The notes under the pieces are model-generated. The model made no database searches and was not told where the DNA came from. It saw only the letters and a list, made by a program, of their open reading frames with translations. From Geminicoccaceae bacterium (GTDB taxonomy: Bacteria; Pseudomonadota; Alphaproteobacteria; Geminicoccales; Geminicoccaceae), in contig JACKIN010000007.1 in NCBI GenBank assembly GCA_020638495.1, positions 62,001 to 126,000 of the forward strand: 64,000 bases of DNA, in the 5' to 3' direction. Shown here one piece after another: positions 43,155 to 50,836 of the stretch; within the stretch, counting starts at the first letter, position 1, and each line of letters opens with the position of its first letter. A program made the position numbers and the translations under genes.

Positions 43155-43361
43155 TCAGAGCGGCTTCTGGCGGCTCTGCCAGTCCTTCACCTGCTTCTCG
43201 GCTTCGTCCCGGCTGATCCCGTAGGTTTTCTGGATGCGGCCGACGAACTGATCGTAGTTGCCTTCCGCGACATCGAGGTCGTCGTCCGTGAGCTTGCCCC
43301 ACTGCTCCTGGGCCTTGCCGCGAAAGATCTTCCAATTGCCCTTGATGATATCCCAGTTCAT
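43155..43361 (-). CDS. CsbD family stress protein
   Basis: A 68-residue CsbD-like protein: MNWDIIKGNWKIFRGKAQEQ start, then WGKLTDDDLDVAEGNYDQFVGRIQKTYG, and a C-terminal WQSRQKPL. CsbD proteins are abundant, poorly understood proteins induced by general stress; the location beside ecfG fits. AAAGGAACG lies 5 bases before the ATG. It may share a transcript with the PRC-barrel gene 67 bases upstream. Confidence 0.9.
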   Translation of the reverse strand: MNWDIIKGNWKIFRGKAQEQWGKLTDDDLDVAEGNYDQFVGRIQKTYGISRDEAEKQVKDWQSRQKPL

Positions 43362-43427
43362 GGTCGTTCCTTTCTGAGGTAGGGAGAGATGGCGGGGCGC
43401 GACGAATGCCGCGCCCCGGTCGCGAGG

Positions 43428-44474
43428 TCACTCGTTCACGAGCCACTTGCCGTCGGCATCCCGCTCGTAGGACGGCATGGCCTCGAGCTCCTCCTTGGTT
43501 GCCGAGACGGTGATGCGCTGCTCGCCGTCCACGGCAGCGATCTGCATCTCGTCGGCCGGCAGCGCCACCGTATGGACGCCCATGCCGAGGAACCCGCCGA
43601 CATCGACGATCAACCGGTCGATGTTGTTGTCGGGGCCGATCAGCAGATCGGCGACCTCGCCGATACCGTCGCCATCGAGACCATAGACCGTCGCGCCAAG
43701 GACATCCTTGGCCGACATGTCGCCCATCATCATGTCGGCTTCGCCGGCCTGATCCCACGAGCGGTATTCGGTGTCGTCCACGGCCGGCGCCTCGGTGGCC
43801 GCGGTCCGGGTCTGCTCGGCGGTCGTGTCGGGCATCACCGGCGAGCCCACCGGGCCGGCGCTACCGACCCAATAGTTGTCCTCGGCCCGCTCGAACGCCG
43901 GCATCGCCTCGAGCTCTTCCTCCGTCACATCGACGCTGGCACGCAGCACGCCGTCGGCGTCGACGAACTCGATCTCGTCCAGGTCGAGCGCCACGCGATG
44001 CTCGCCCATGCCGAGGAAGCCGCCGACATCCACCAGCACCTGGCTCACCTGGCCATCCTCGGCGACCAGAAGATCCACCACCTCGCCGATCGACTCGTCG
44101 TTGGCGTCGTAGACATTGGCGCCGACGATCTCCTCGGTGGTCATCTCGTTGGGCAAGGTGATGCTGCCCGCCTCGGCATCCTGGATGGAGCGGTAACGCA
44201 TCTCCTCTGGCGGTGCGCTGGCGAGCGGCTGATCCGCGCCGGTCGCGCCAGCAGCCCCGACGGCGTCGCCGCCCTGGGTCTCGGCCGACTGCGTGGCGTC
44301 GCCCTGCGAGCTGGCCGGCACGTTGCCCTGCTCCTGCGTATCGCCATTCTGGGCGTTCTGGTCCTGAGCGGTCGCCGCCGGCGCGTCGGTCTGGGCCAGC
44401 AGCGGTCCGCCGAAGCCGGCCGCAACGCCCAAGAGCGCCATGGAGGCCACAGAGCTCATCAGGATCTTTCTCAT
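43428..44474 (-). CDS. Exported protein with two PRC-barrel domains
   Basis: A 348-residue protein with signal peptide MRKILMSSVASMALLGVAAGFGGPLLA (cleaved before QTDAP), a Gln/Asn/Ala-rich linker (about 30-95) and two tandem PRC-barrel repeats. Each repeat reads EIVGANVYDANDESIGEVVDLL / DVLGATVYGLDGDGIGEVADLL, then VDVGGFLGMG and an EELEAMP..ER ending. ATG 44474 is set by the signal peptide and the GGAGAC site. Duplicated PRC-barrel proteins of this type are common in rhizobia and relatives, linked to stress. Periplasmic or envelope location is inferred. Confidence 0.87.
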   Translation of the reverse strand: MRKILMSSVASMALLGVAAGFGGPLLAQTDAPAATAQDQNAQNGDTQEQGNVPASSQGDATQSAETQGGDAVGAAGATGADQPLASAPPEEMRYRSIQDAEAGSITLPNEMTTEEIVGANVYDANDESIGEVVDLLVAEDGQVSQVLVDVGGFLGMGEHRVALDLDEIEFVDADGVLRASVDVTEEELEAMPAFERAEDNYWVGSAGPVGSPVMPDTTAEQTRTAATEAPAVDDTEYRSWDQAGEADMMMGDMSAKDVLGATVYGLDGDGIGEVADLLIGPDNNIDRLIVDVGGFLGMGVHTVALPADEMQIAAVDGEQRITVSATKEELEAMPSYERDADGKWLVNE

Positions 44475-44544
44475 CACTCGGTCTCCTTCTCGGTCCGGGA
44501 CATCACCCCGCCCCTGCGGCGCTGTGCCCCCAACTGGATAGAAT

Positions 44545-44569
44545 AATCGAGCAGCGCCCCTCGGGTTCC
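44545..44569 (-). promoter_or_regulatory. Weak EcfG-like promoter upstream of the PRC-barrel gene
   Basis: On the minus strand GGAAC (44569-44565) is followed after 16 bp by GATT (44548-44545). It differs from the GTT consensus at one base. Position, 71 bases upstream of the ATG, is reasonable. Confidence 0.35.
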
Positions 44570-44653
44570 GCCGGATACGAAGCCGAAGCATCAATAGTCA
44601 TGGCCGGAACGTGGCGGGGATAGTTGACCTTGCGTACCTGGCCAAGCAGAGGG

Positions 44654-44682
44654 CAAAAAAAGAGGCCGGCAAAGCCGGCCTC
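44654..44682 (-). terminator. Intrinsic terminator of the DUF1328 gene
   Basis: On the minus strand a 9-bp stem GAGGCCGGC/GCCGGCCTC with a TTT loop (44682-44662) is followed by TTTTTTT. It lies 29 bases after the DUF1328 stop. Confidence 0.88.
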
Positions 44683-44710
44683 AATCTGCCCTTTAACACC
44701 GGAAAGACGC

Positions 44711-44890
44711 TCAGGTCACCGGCGGCGACCGCCCACGAATCACGTAGACGACGAGGCTGATGACCAGCAGCGCCAGAAAGATGAAGAACAGCAGCTGCGC
44801 GATGCCAGCCGAAGCGGAGGCGATGCCACCGAAGCCGAACACCGCGGCGATGATGGCAACGACAAAGAACACCAAAGCCCAGTACAGCAT
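44711..44890 (-). CDS. DUF1328 family small membrane protein
   Basis: A 59-residue protein: MLYWALVFFVVAIIAAVFGF, GGIASASAGIAQLLFF, then a second helix ending VVYVIRGRSPPVT. This matches the YtjA/DUF1328 group of two-helix inner-membrane proteins, often induced by stress. A GGAGAC site lies 6 bases before the ATG and a strong terminator follows. Function unknown; the position in the stress block suggests membrane stress. Confidence 0.85.
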   Translation of the reverse strand: MLYWALVFFVVAIIAAVFGFGGIASASAGIAQLLFFIFLALLVISLVVYVIRGRSPPVT

Positions 44891-45099
44891 GCCAGTCTCC
44901 TTCCGGTGGGTTCCGCCGTCGTCGCCGGCTCGGCATCAACAACCGACACGACGGCGGTCTGGGGCATCAACGCCGGTCGCGGCACCCGGTTCCATCGGCG
45001 GGCGACGCTTCGCCGAAGCACGGGGGAGAGCGGGCTGCGGTGCGGGGGATCGCTGGCGTCCTGCCCGCAGTGCCGCTAGTGGTGTTCGGCGAGGCCCCC

Positions 45100-45124
45100 G
45101 GAACCTCGGCCGCAATTGGCAGTT
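45100..45124 (+). promoter_or_regulatory. Candidate EcfG promoter upstream of the DUF883 gene
   Basis: GGAAC at 45100-45104, 16 bp, AGTT at 45121-45124. Matches the pattern seen before nepR and ecfG (GTT after 17 bp), 38 bases upstream of the DUF883 ATG. Confidence 0.6.
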
Positions 45125-45161
45125 CTTGTCCGTGAAATGACTTTTGAAAGGGATTTCGGCC

Positions 45162-45482
45162 ATGGCCGCACGTGACACCGACGGCGACAAGGATCTGGCG
45201 GCACTCAGGGAAGATCTGGCCCGCCTGCGCGAGGACATCGCCAGCATCAAGAGCACGATCGCCGGCATCGGCAAGCGGAGCGCCCAGGAGGCGAAGGAGG
45301 CCGGCAGCGCCAAGCTCGGCGAGCTGCGCGACGAGCTGGAGCAACTGGGCGACAACATGTATGCGCGGGGCCACGACGCGCTCGCCGGGGTCGAGCGCAC
45401 GGTCCATGACCGGCCGCTGACCAGCCTGCTCGCCGCCTTCGGCGTCGGGCTGATCCTGAGCAAGTTCCTGGATCGACGCTGA
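45162..45482 (+). CDS. DUF883/ElaB-YqjD-like membrane-anchored protein
   Basis: A 106-residue protein. The N-terminal two thirds is an amphipathic coiled coil (DLAALREDLARLREDIASIKSTI...AKLGELRDELEQLG) and the C-terminus has one helix, PLTSLLAAFGVGLILSKFLDRR, typical of ElaB/YqjD proteins that tether to the inner membrane in stationary phase. ATG 45162 (AAAGGG 10 bases upstream) was chosen over an in-frame upstream ATG at 45144. It heads a two-gene operon with the holin-like gene 8 bases downstream. Confidence 0.82.
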   Translation: MAARDTDGDKDLAALREDLARLREDIASIKSTIAGIGKRSAQEAKEAGSAKLGELRDELEQLGDNMYARGHDALAGVERTVHDRPLTSLLAAFGVGLILSKFLDRR

Positions 45483-45490
45483 GGGAACGC

Positions 45491-45856
45491 ATGCTGGCAG
45501 CACTCCAGCCGATAGCGGCGCATCTGCGGCAGATGCGCCGCCAGCTCGTTTTCTGGGGCGCTGCGGCCTTGCTCGGCGGGCTGGCGATCATCTTCTTCGC
45601 CATGGCCTTCTACATGAGCCTGGCGAGGCAACTGGGCGAGCCGCTGGCGGCGGGGGTGCTCGGCACCGTCCTGGCGCTCGGCGCCATCATCCTCTTCCTG
45701 GTCGGCAGGCGACGGTCGGTGCGGCGGCACTACCCGTCTGGCTCACCCGTCCCGCCGTTGACGACCCCGACCCCGCCGCGGCCAATGGAAGCGCTGATGG
45801 TGGCCTTCGTGCTCGGGGTGATCGACGAGCAATTCCGCCGCCGGCCGCGCCGTTAG
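45491..45856 (+). CDS. Holin-like/phage-holin-superfamily small membrane protein
   Basis: A 121-residue protein with two membrane helices, about residues 18-42 (LVFWGAAALLGGLAIIFFAMAFYMSL) and 50-72 (LAAGVLGTVLALGAIILFLVG), and a Pro-rich basic tail. Pairing with an ElaB/DUF883 gene is common for this holin-like/DUF1469-like type. No evidence links it to a prophage. Its 3' end overlaps the converging DUF2474-like ORF by 4 bases. Confidence 0.65.
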   Translation: MLAALQPIAAHLRQMRRQLVFWGAAALLGGLAIIFFAMAFYMSLARQLGEPLAAGVLGTVLALGAIILFLVGRRRSVRRHYPSGSPVPPLTTPTPPRPMEALMVAFVLGVIDEQFRRRPRR

Positions 45857-45945
45857 AGCAGCGCGGCTCGAAGCGCGGCGGCGATCGCCCCGATGACCGC
45901 GATGCCGAGGATGTAGAGCCCCGCGAACCACAGCCAGCGGCGCAT
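45853..45945 (-). CDS. DUF2474-like cyd operon peptide
   Basis: A 30-residue single-helix peptide, MRRWLWFAGLYILGIAVIGA then IAAALRAALL. Its ATG overlaps the cydB stop. Short peptides of this type (CydX/DUF2474) follow cydAB in many Proteobacteria and stabilise the bd oxidase. Its size keeps it out of most automatic gene calls. Confidence 0.72.
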   Translation of the reverse strand: MRRWLWFAGLYILGIAVIGAIAAALRAALL

Positions 45946-46952
45946 CAATGGTAGCCGTCGGCGGGACCCACCTTGCCGCGGAACACCCAGTACGAATAGG
46001 CCGTGTAGGCCAGGATCATCGGGATCAGGAGGGCGGCGCCCACCAAGAGGAACAGCAGCGAGCTCGTGGGTGCGGCGGCCTCGGCAATCGTCAGGGCGGG
46101 CGGCACGAGGTTGGGATAGAAGCTGACCCCGAGACCGGCATAGGACAGGATGAAGATCGCCACGGTCGCGAGGAACGGGCGCCGATGATCCTCCTGGTGA
46201 CGGAGCCCAGTCCACAACTGCCAGACGGCGAGTGCCAGCAGGATCGGCACGACGGCGCTCCAGGCGCCCGACGGCCAGCCGAACCATCGCTCGAGATACT
46301 CGGGTCGCAGGAAGGGCGTGGCCAGGCTGACGGCCCCGATCAGGGCGATCAGGGCGACGCCGAGCGGCATGGCGAAGCGCCGGGCGCGGGCCAGCGTCGC
46401 GCCTTCGGTCTTGAGGATCAGCCAGGTCGCACCGAGCAAGGCATAGCCCACGACGAGCGCCAGGGCGGTCAGCGCCGAGAAGGGCGTCAGCCAGTCCCAG
46501 CTCCCGCCGGCATAGGCCCGGCCCTCGACCGCGATGCCCTGCACCAGCGCGCCGAGCGCCATGCCCTGGGCGATCGCCGCGACGAGCGAGCCGCCCCAGA
46601 ACCCGAGCTCCCAGAAGCCCTGCATCCGCCTGGTCCGATGCACGAACTCGAACGCGACGCCACGAAAGATCAGGCCCAGCAGCATGGCGATGATCAGCGG
46701 GTAGAGCGCCGGCATCACGATGGCGTAGGCCAGCGGGAACACGGCGAAGAGACCGCCGCCACCGAGCACGAGCCAGGTCTCGTTGCCGTCCCAGACGGGG
46801 GCGATCGTGTTCATCGCCAGATGGCGCTCCTCGCGGTCGGCAAGGAACGGGAAGAGGATGCCGATGCCCAGATCGAACCCGTCGAGCAGAACGTAGGCCA
46901 GCACCGCGAAGGCGATCAGCCCGACCCAGATGAAGGGCAGGTCGATGCTCAT
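45945..46952 (-). CDS. cydB: Cytochrome bd-type ubiquinol oxidase subunit II
   Basis: A 335-residue membrane protein with eight or nine helices and the CydB hallmarks IWVGLIAFAVLAYVLLDGFDLGIGILFPFL, NTIAPVWDGNETWLVLGG and the C-terminal YTAYSYWVFRGKV. It pairs with CydA to reduce oxygen without proton pumping. ATG 46952 overlaps the cydA stop by 4 bases; longer upstream frames only cross cydA. Confidence 0.93.
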   Translation of the reverse strand: MSIDLPFIWVGLIAFAVLAYVLLDGFDLGIGILFPFLADREERHLAMNTIAPVWDGNETWLVLGGGGLFAVFPLAYAIVMPALYPLIIAMLLGLIFRGVAFEFVHRTRRMQGFWELGFWGGSLVAAIAQGMALGALVQGIAVEGRAYAGGSWDWLTPFSALTALALVVGYALLGATWLILKTEGATLARARRFAMPLGVALIALIGAVSLATPFLRPEYLERWFGWPSGAWSAVVPILLALAVWQLWTGLRHQEDHRRPFLATVAIFILSYAGLGVSFYPNLVPPALTIAEAAAPTSSLLFLLVGAALLIPMILAYTAYSYWVFRGKVGPADGYH

Positions 46953-48373
46953 GGCTGCCCCCCTGTGCTTGCATGCCACTGGGTCGGGCGGGCGGCGACG
47001 GGGGTGATCCCGGCGGCGCGCGTCGGGCCGATCTGCTCGATGCCGATGCTGCTCCGTGGCTCCCGGCCCATCAGCCGCATCACGTAGAAGGTGCCCGAGC
47101 CGAAGACGAGGAAATAGACCACGATGAAGGCGGTCAGCGAGGCGCTGACGGCGGCGGCCTGCACGGGAGCAGCGCTCTCCACTGTGCGCAGCAGGCCATA
47201 GACCGTGTAGGGCTGGCGGCCGACCTCGGTGGTGATCCAGCCGCAGAGCACGGCGAGGAAGCCCGATGGCGCCATCAGCACGGCGGCGCGGTGCAGCCAT
47301 CGGGCATCGTCGAGCCGCCCCTGCCAGCGTGCCCATGCCGACCAGAGGCCGATCCCCAGCATGGCGAAGCCGACGGCCACCATGATGCGGAAGGTCCAGA
47401 AGATGAGCGCCGCTGGCGGGCGCTCGTCCGCCGGAAAGGCATCCAGCCCCTGGATCGGGGTATCGAGGTCGTGCGTGAGGATCAGCGACCCCAGCAGCGG
47501 TATCTCCAGCTTGTAGCGGGTCTCGCCAGCCGCATCGTCGGGCAGCCCGAGGAGGACCAGCGGGGCGCGGCCCTCGGGGAAGCTCTCGAAATGGCCTTCC
47601 ATGGCCGCGATCTTGGCGGGCTGGTGCGCCAGCGTGTTGAGGCCGTGCTGATCGCCCGCCAGAATCTGGATCGGCGTGACGATCAGGGCCATCCACATGG
47701 CCATCGAGAACATGATCGACGCGGCGCGGTTCTCACGATCGCGGAGCAGGTGCCAGGCGCCGACCCCGCCGACCACGAAGGCGGTGGTCAGATACGCCGC
47801 CAGCACCATGTGCACCAGCCGGTAGGGGAAGGACGGGTTGAAGACGATCAGCCACCAGTCCTCGGGCACGAACTGGCCCACCTCGTTGATCGAGTAGCCC
47901 TGCGGGGTCTGCATCCAGCTGTTCACGCTGAGGATCCAGAACGCCGAGAAGAGCGTGCCGAGGGCGACGATGACGGTGGCCGCCATGTGCAGCCGGTCGC
48001 CCACCCGTTCCCGGCCGAACAGCATGATGCCGAGGAAGCCGGCCTCGAGGAAGAAGGCCGACAACACCTCGTAGCCCATCAACGGGCCGAGGATCGGGCC
48101 GGTCCTGTCGGCGAACACCGACCAGTTGGTGCCGAACTGATAGGACATCACGATGCCGGAGACGACGCCCATGCCGAAGACCACGGCGAAGATCGTCTTC
48201 CAGTAGTCGAACACCCGCAGATAGGCCTCGTCCCGGCGCCAGAGCCAGAGCCCGTTCAGCACCGCCAGAAAGCTGGCCAGCCCGATGGTGAAGGCCGGAA
48301 AGACGATATGGGCGGAGATCGTGAAGGCGAACTGGAACCGCGCCAGATCGATTGCGGAGAAGCCGTCCAACAT
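46949..48373 (-). CDS. cydA: Cytochrome bd-type ubiquinol oxidase subunit I (CioA-like)
   Basis: A 474-residue haem-bearing subunit. Conserved His22 (FTISAHIVFPAFT), the acidic pair helix GYEVLSAFFLEAGFLG, the His in PYRLVHMVL, and GRQPYTVYGLLRT are all present. The periplasmic Q-loop is short, the form found in cyanide-insensitive CioAB oxidases. It is the first gene of cydA-cydB-DUF2474; the 180 bases upstream hold no identifiable Fnr box. Gives resistance to respiratory inhibitors and low oxygen. Confidence 0.93.
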   Translation of the reverse strand: MLDGFSAIDLARFQFAFTISAHIVFPAFTIGLASFLAVLNGLWLWRRDEAYLRVFDYWKTIFAVVFGMGVVSGIVMSYQFGTNWSVFADRTGPILGPLMGYEVLSAFFLEAGFLGIMLFGRERVGDRLHMAATVIVALGTLFSAFWILSVNSWMQTPQGYSINEVGQFVPEDWWLIVFNPSFPYRLVHMVLAAYLTTAFVVGGVGAWHLLRDRENRAASIMFSMAMWMALIVTPIQILAGDQHGLNTLAHQPAKIAAMEGHFESFPEGRAPLVLLGLPDDAAGETRYKLEIPLLGSLILTHDLDTPIQGLDAFPADERPPAALIFWTFRIMVAVGFAMLGIGLWSAWARWQGRLDDARWLHRAAVLMAPSGFLAVLCGWITTEVGRQPYTVYGLLRTVESAAPVQAAAVSASLTAFIVVYFLVFGSGTFYVMRLMGREPRSSIGIEQIGPTRAAGITPVAARPTQWHASTGGQP

Positions 48374-48554
48374 AGCCTTGCCCGAACCTCGTCCGGCGGC
48401 GCCGGTGCGTGGCCGGCCCGACCGTACTTTGCATCAGCCTGATCGACAGCTATGTCGCCATTGACCGCCGACAACGCCGCCACCCCCGACATGAGCGCTT
48501 ATGCATCGGCTCGGGGCAATCGGTCGCGCCGGGCGGAGTTGCGGGTGGGCAGGG

Positions 48555-48740
48555 TCAGCCGGCTGCGCGCGGCCCGAACAGCAGCCAGGCCAGAAGGCCG
48601 ACCACCGGCAGCACCAGGATCACCACGGTCCAGACCACCTTCGACCCGACCGAGGCGCCGCTCGAGAACACGTTCACGATCGCCCAGACATCGGCGATCA
48701 GGACGAGGAGGCCGATCAGGCCCCCGACCTCGATACCCAT
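48555..48740 (-). CDS. PLDc_N domain small membrane protein
   Basis: A 61-residue protein with two membrane helices (GGLIGLLVLIADVWAIVNVF and KVVWTVVILVLPVVGLLAWLLFG). The WTVVILVLPVVG-L-WLLFGPR ending is the signature of the PLD-nuclease N-terminal (PLDc_N) domain, here without a nuclease part. GCAAGAG lies 4 bases upstream. The longer frame through this region is not supported. Function unknown. Confidence 0.75.
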   Translation of the reverse strand: MGIEVGGLIGLLVLIADVWAIVNVFSSGASVGSKVVWTVVILVLPVVGLLAWLLFGPRAAG

Positions 48741-48925
48741 CTCTTGCTCCCAGTTCCTGCCAACCGATGACCCTCGCCCGCCCCCGCTTGCGCTCATGCC
48801 ACATCGAGAGAACCGGCGGTGCGGCAGGGAGTTCCCGAGAGGCGCCCGGGCCTGCTCATGATGGCCCTGCTCGGCAGGGGTTTGCCCTGCACCGCGATGC
48901 AGGGCCGGCAGGCGCGGCGCCGAGT

Positions 48926-50629
48926 CTAGCTGCCCTTGAGAAAGCCGAAGTCGCAGCCCTCGTCGGCCTGCAGGATCTGCTCCTGGTAGAGGCGGTCGTG
49001 GCCGCGCGCCGGCAGCGGCGGCGGGGGTGGCAGCGCCTGTCGGCGGCGCGCCAGCTCGTCCGGCTCGACCAGGAGATCGAGACGGCACCGCTCGACGGAA
49101 AGGCTGATGCGGTCGCCCGTTTCGACCAGCGCCAGGGGGCCGCCGGCCGCCGCATCGGGGGCGATGTGGAGGACGATGGTGCCGTAGGCGGTGCCGCTCA
49201 TCCGCGCGTCCGAGAGGCGCAGCATGTCCTTCACGCCGGCCCGGGCGAGCTTTTTCGGGATCGGCAGGTAGCCGGCCTCGGGCATCGCCGCCGGGCTGGT
49301 GGGCCCTGCGTTCTTGAGGACCAGGAGAGCGTCGGCGGTCACGTCGAGGTCCGGATCGTCGATGCGGGCTGCCAGGTCCTCGAGGCCGTCGAAGACCACG
49401 GCCCGGCCCTCGTGCTCGAAGAGCCTGGGATCGGCCGCCGAGCGCTTGAGCACCGCCCCCTTGGGGGCGAGCGAGCCGAAGAGGGCGACGAGCCCGCCTT
49501 TCGGGTGGATGGGGTCGTCGATCGGGCGGATGACGGTGCGATCGACCCAGGGATCGGCGGCGGCCAGCCGCTCGCCCAGGGTCTCGCCGGTGACGGTGGG
49601 GACGCCCAGGTGCAGGAGATCGCCGAGCTCGCGCATCACCGCCGGAAGACCGCCGGCGGCGTGCAGGTCCTGCATGTAGTGCGTACCCGTCGGCTTCAGG
49701 TCGACGATGACGGGCGTGGTCTCGCTCAGCTCGTTGAAGCGGCGCAGATCGAGCTCGAGCCCGGCGCGGCCGGCGATCGCCGCCATGTGCAGCACGGCAT
49801 TGGTCGACCCGCCGATGGCGAGCAGCACGCGGAGCGCGTTCTCGAGGCTTTCCTGCGTCACCAGCTCGGCCATGGGCCGGCCGCTGCCGATCAGGGCGAC
49901 GGCGGCGGCCCCGGTCGCCTCGGCGAGGCGCAGCCGGTCGGCATCGACGGCCGGGATCGAGGCGCCCATGGGCAGCATCAGGCCCATGGCCTCGACCAGC
50001 GACGCCATGGTGCTGGCCGTGCCCATCACGGCACAGGTGCCGGCGGTGGAGGCGAGCCGCCGCTCGACCCGGTCGATCTCCGCCTCGTCGATCTCGCCGG
50101 CCCGAAAGCGGGCCCAGAAGCGGCGGCAGTCGGTGCAGGCGCCGAGGCGCTCGCCGCGGTGCATGGCGGTCGCCATGGGCCCGGTGACGAGCTGGATGGC
50201 CGGGCGGCCGGCGGAGATGGCACCCATGACCTGGGCCGGCACGGTCTTGTCGCAGCCGCCGATCAGCACCACCGCGTCCATCGGCTGGGCGCGGATCATC
50301 TCCTCGACGTCCATCGACATGAGGTTGCGGAACTTGAGGCTGGTGGGCGTGAGGAAGCCTTCGCCGAGCGAGATGGTGGGGAAGTCGAGCGGCAGGGCGC
50401 CGGCGGCGAGCACGCCGCGCTTCACCGCCTCGATCAGCTCGGGCACGAGACGATGGCAGTTGTTGAAGCCGCTCGCCGAATGGGCGATGCCGACCACCGG
50501 CCTGGCCAGAAGGTCGCGCGAATAGCCCATGGAGCTCGCGAACGAGCGGCGGAGATAGGCGCTGAACGCCGGGTCGCCGTAATTGGTGAGGCCGTTCGCC
50601 AGCCCCCGGGTCCTGCCGTCGTCGCCCAT
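48926..50629 (-). CDS. IlvD/Edd-family dehydratase (sugar-acid dehydratase-like)
   Basis: A 567-residue dehydratase with the three Fe-S cysteine regions of the family: GGCDKTVPAQ, GACTDCRRF and TAGTCAVMGTASTMASL. Catalytic-region motifs DARMSG and GGSTNAVLHM are also present. The similarity suggests arabonate/xylonate-type sugar-acid dehydratases rather than the branched-chain enzyme, since no ilv gene is near and the genome region is rich in sugar-acid functions. ATG 50629 is set by the normal family N-terminus; the frame extends upstream only over the pit gene on the other strand. Confidence 0.85.
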   Translation of the reverse strand: MGDDGRTRGLANGLTNYGDPAFSAYLRRSFASSMGYSRDLLARPVVGIAHSASGFNNCHRLVPELIEAVKRGVLAAGALPLDFPTISLGEGFLTPTSLKFRNLMSMDVEEMIRAQPMDAVVLIGGCDKTVPAQVMGAISAGRPAIQLVTGPMATAMHRGERLGACTDCRRFWARFRAGEIDEAEIDRVERRLASTAGTCAVMGTASTMASLVEAMGLMLPMGASIPAVDADRLRLAEATGAAAVALIGSGRPMAELVTQESLENALRVLLAIGGSTNAVLHMAAIAGRAGLELDLRRFNELSETTPVIVDLKPTGTHYMQDLHAAGGLPAVMRELGDLLHLGVPTVTGETLGERLAAADPWVDRTVIRPIDDPIHPKGGLVALFGSLAPKGAVLKRSAADPRLFEHEGRAVVFDGLEDLAARIDDPDLDVTADALLVLKNAGPTSPAAMPEAGYLPIPKKLARAGVKDMLRLSDARMSGTAYGTIVLHIAPDAAAGGPLALVETGDRISLSVERCRLDLLVEPDELARRRQALPPPPPLPARGHDRLYQEQILQADEGCDFGFLKGS

Positions 50630-50836
50630 CGTCGCCCGCCCTCTGCTGCTCGGTGAGTTCCAGCCGATTCGCGCCCGGACCGCAAGGGGCGGCCCACCAG
50701 CCACGCCCCCGCCAATTCGCCGTTCACTTGATCTCGCGCAAGCCGGCGCGCCACGGAACGTCTTGCATTCTCGTGACAATCCTGTGACGCAGGGGCCGCG
50801 GTGGCACGTCGCGCAGCAACTATCGGGGGCGGGATC

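Noticed and set aside
44606..44625. Another EcfG promoter on the plus strand starting with GGAAC at 44606
   Set aside because: The nearest GTT is only 12 bases away and no plus-strand gene follows.
48374..48554. Fnr or Crp binding site upstream of cydA
   Set aside because: Looked for TTGAT-N4-ATCAA-type sites because bd oxidases are often Fnr-controlled; only poor half matches were present.
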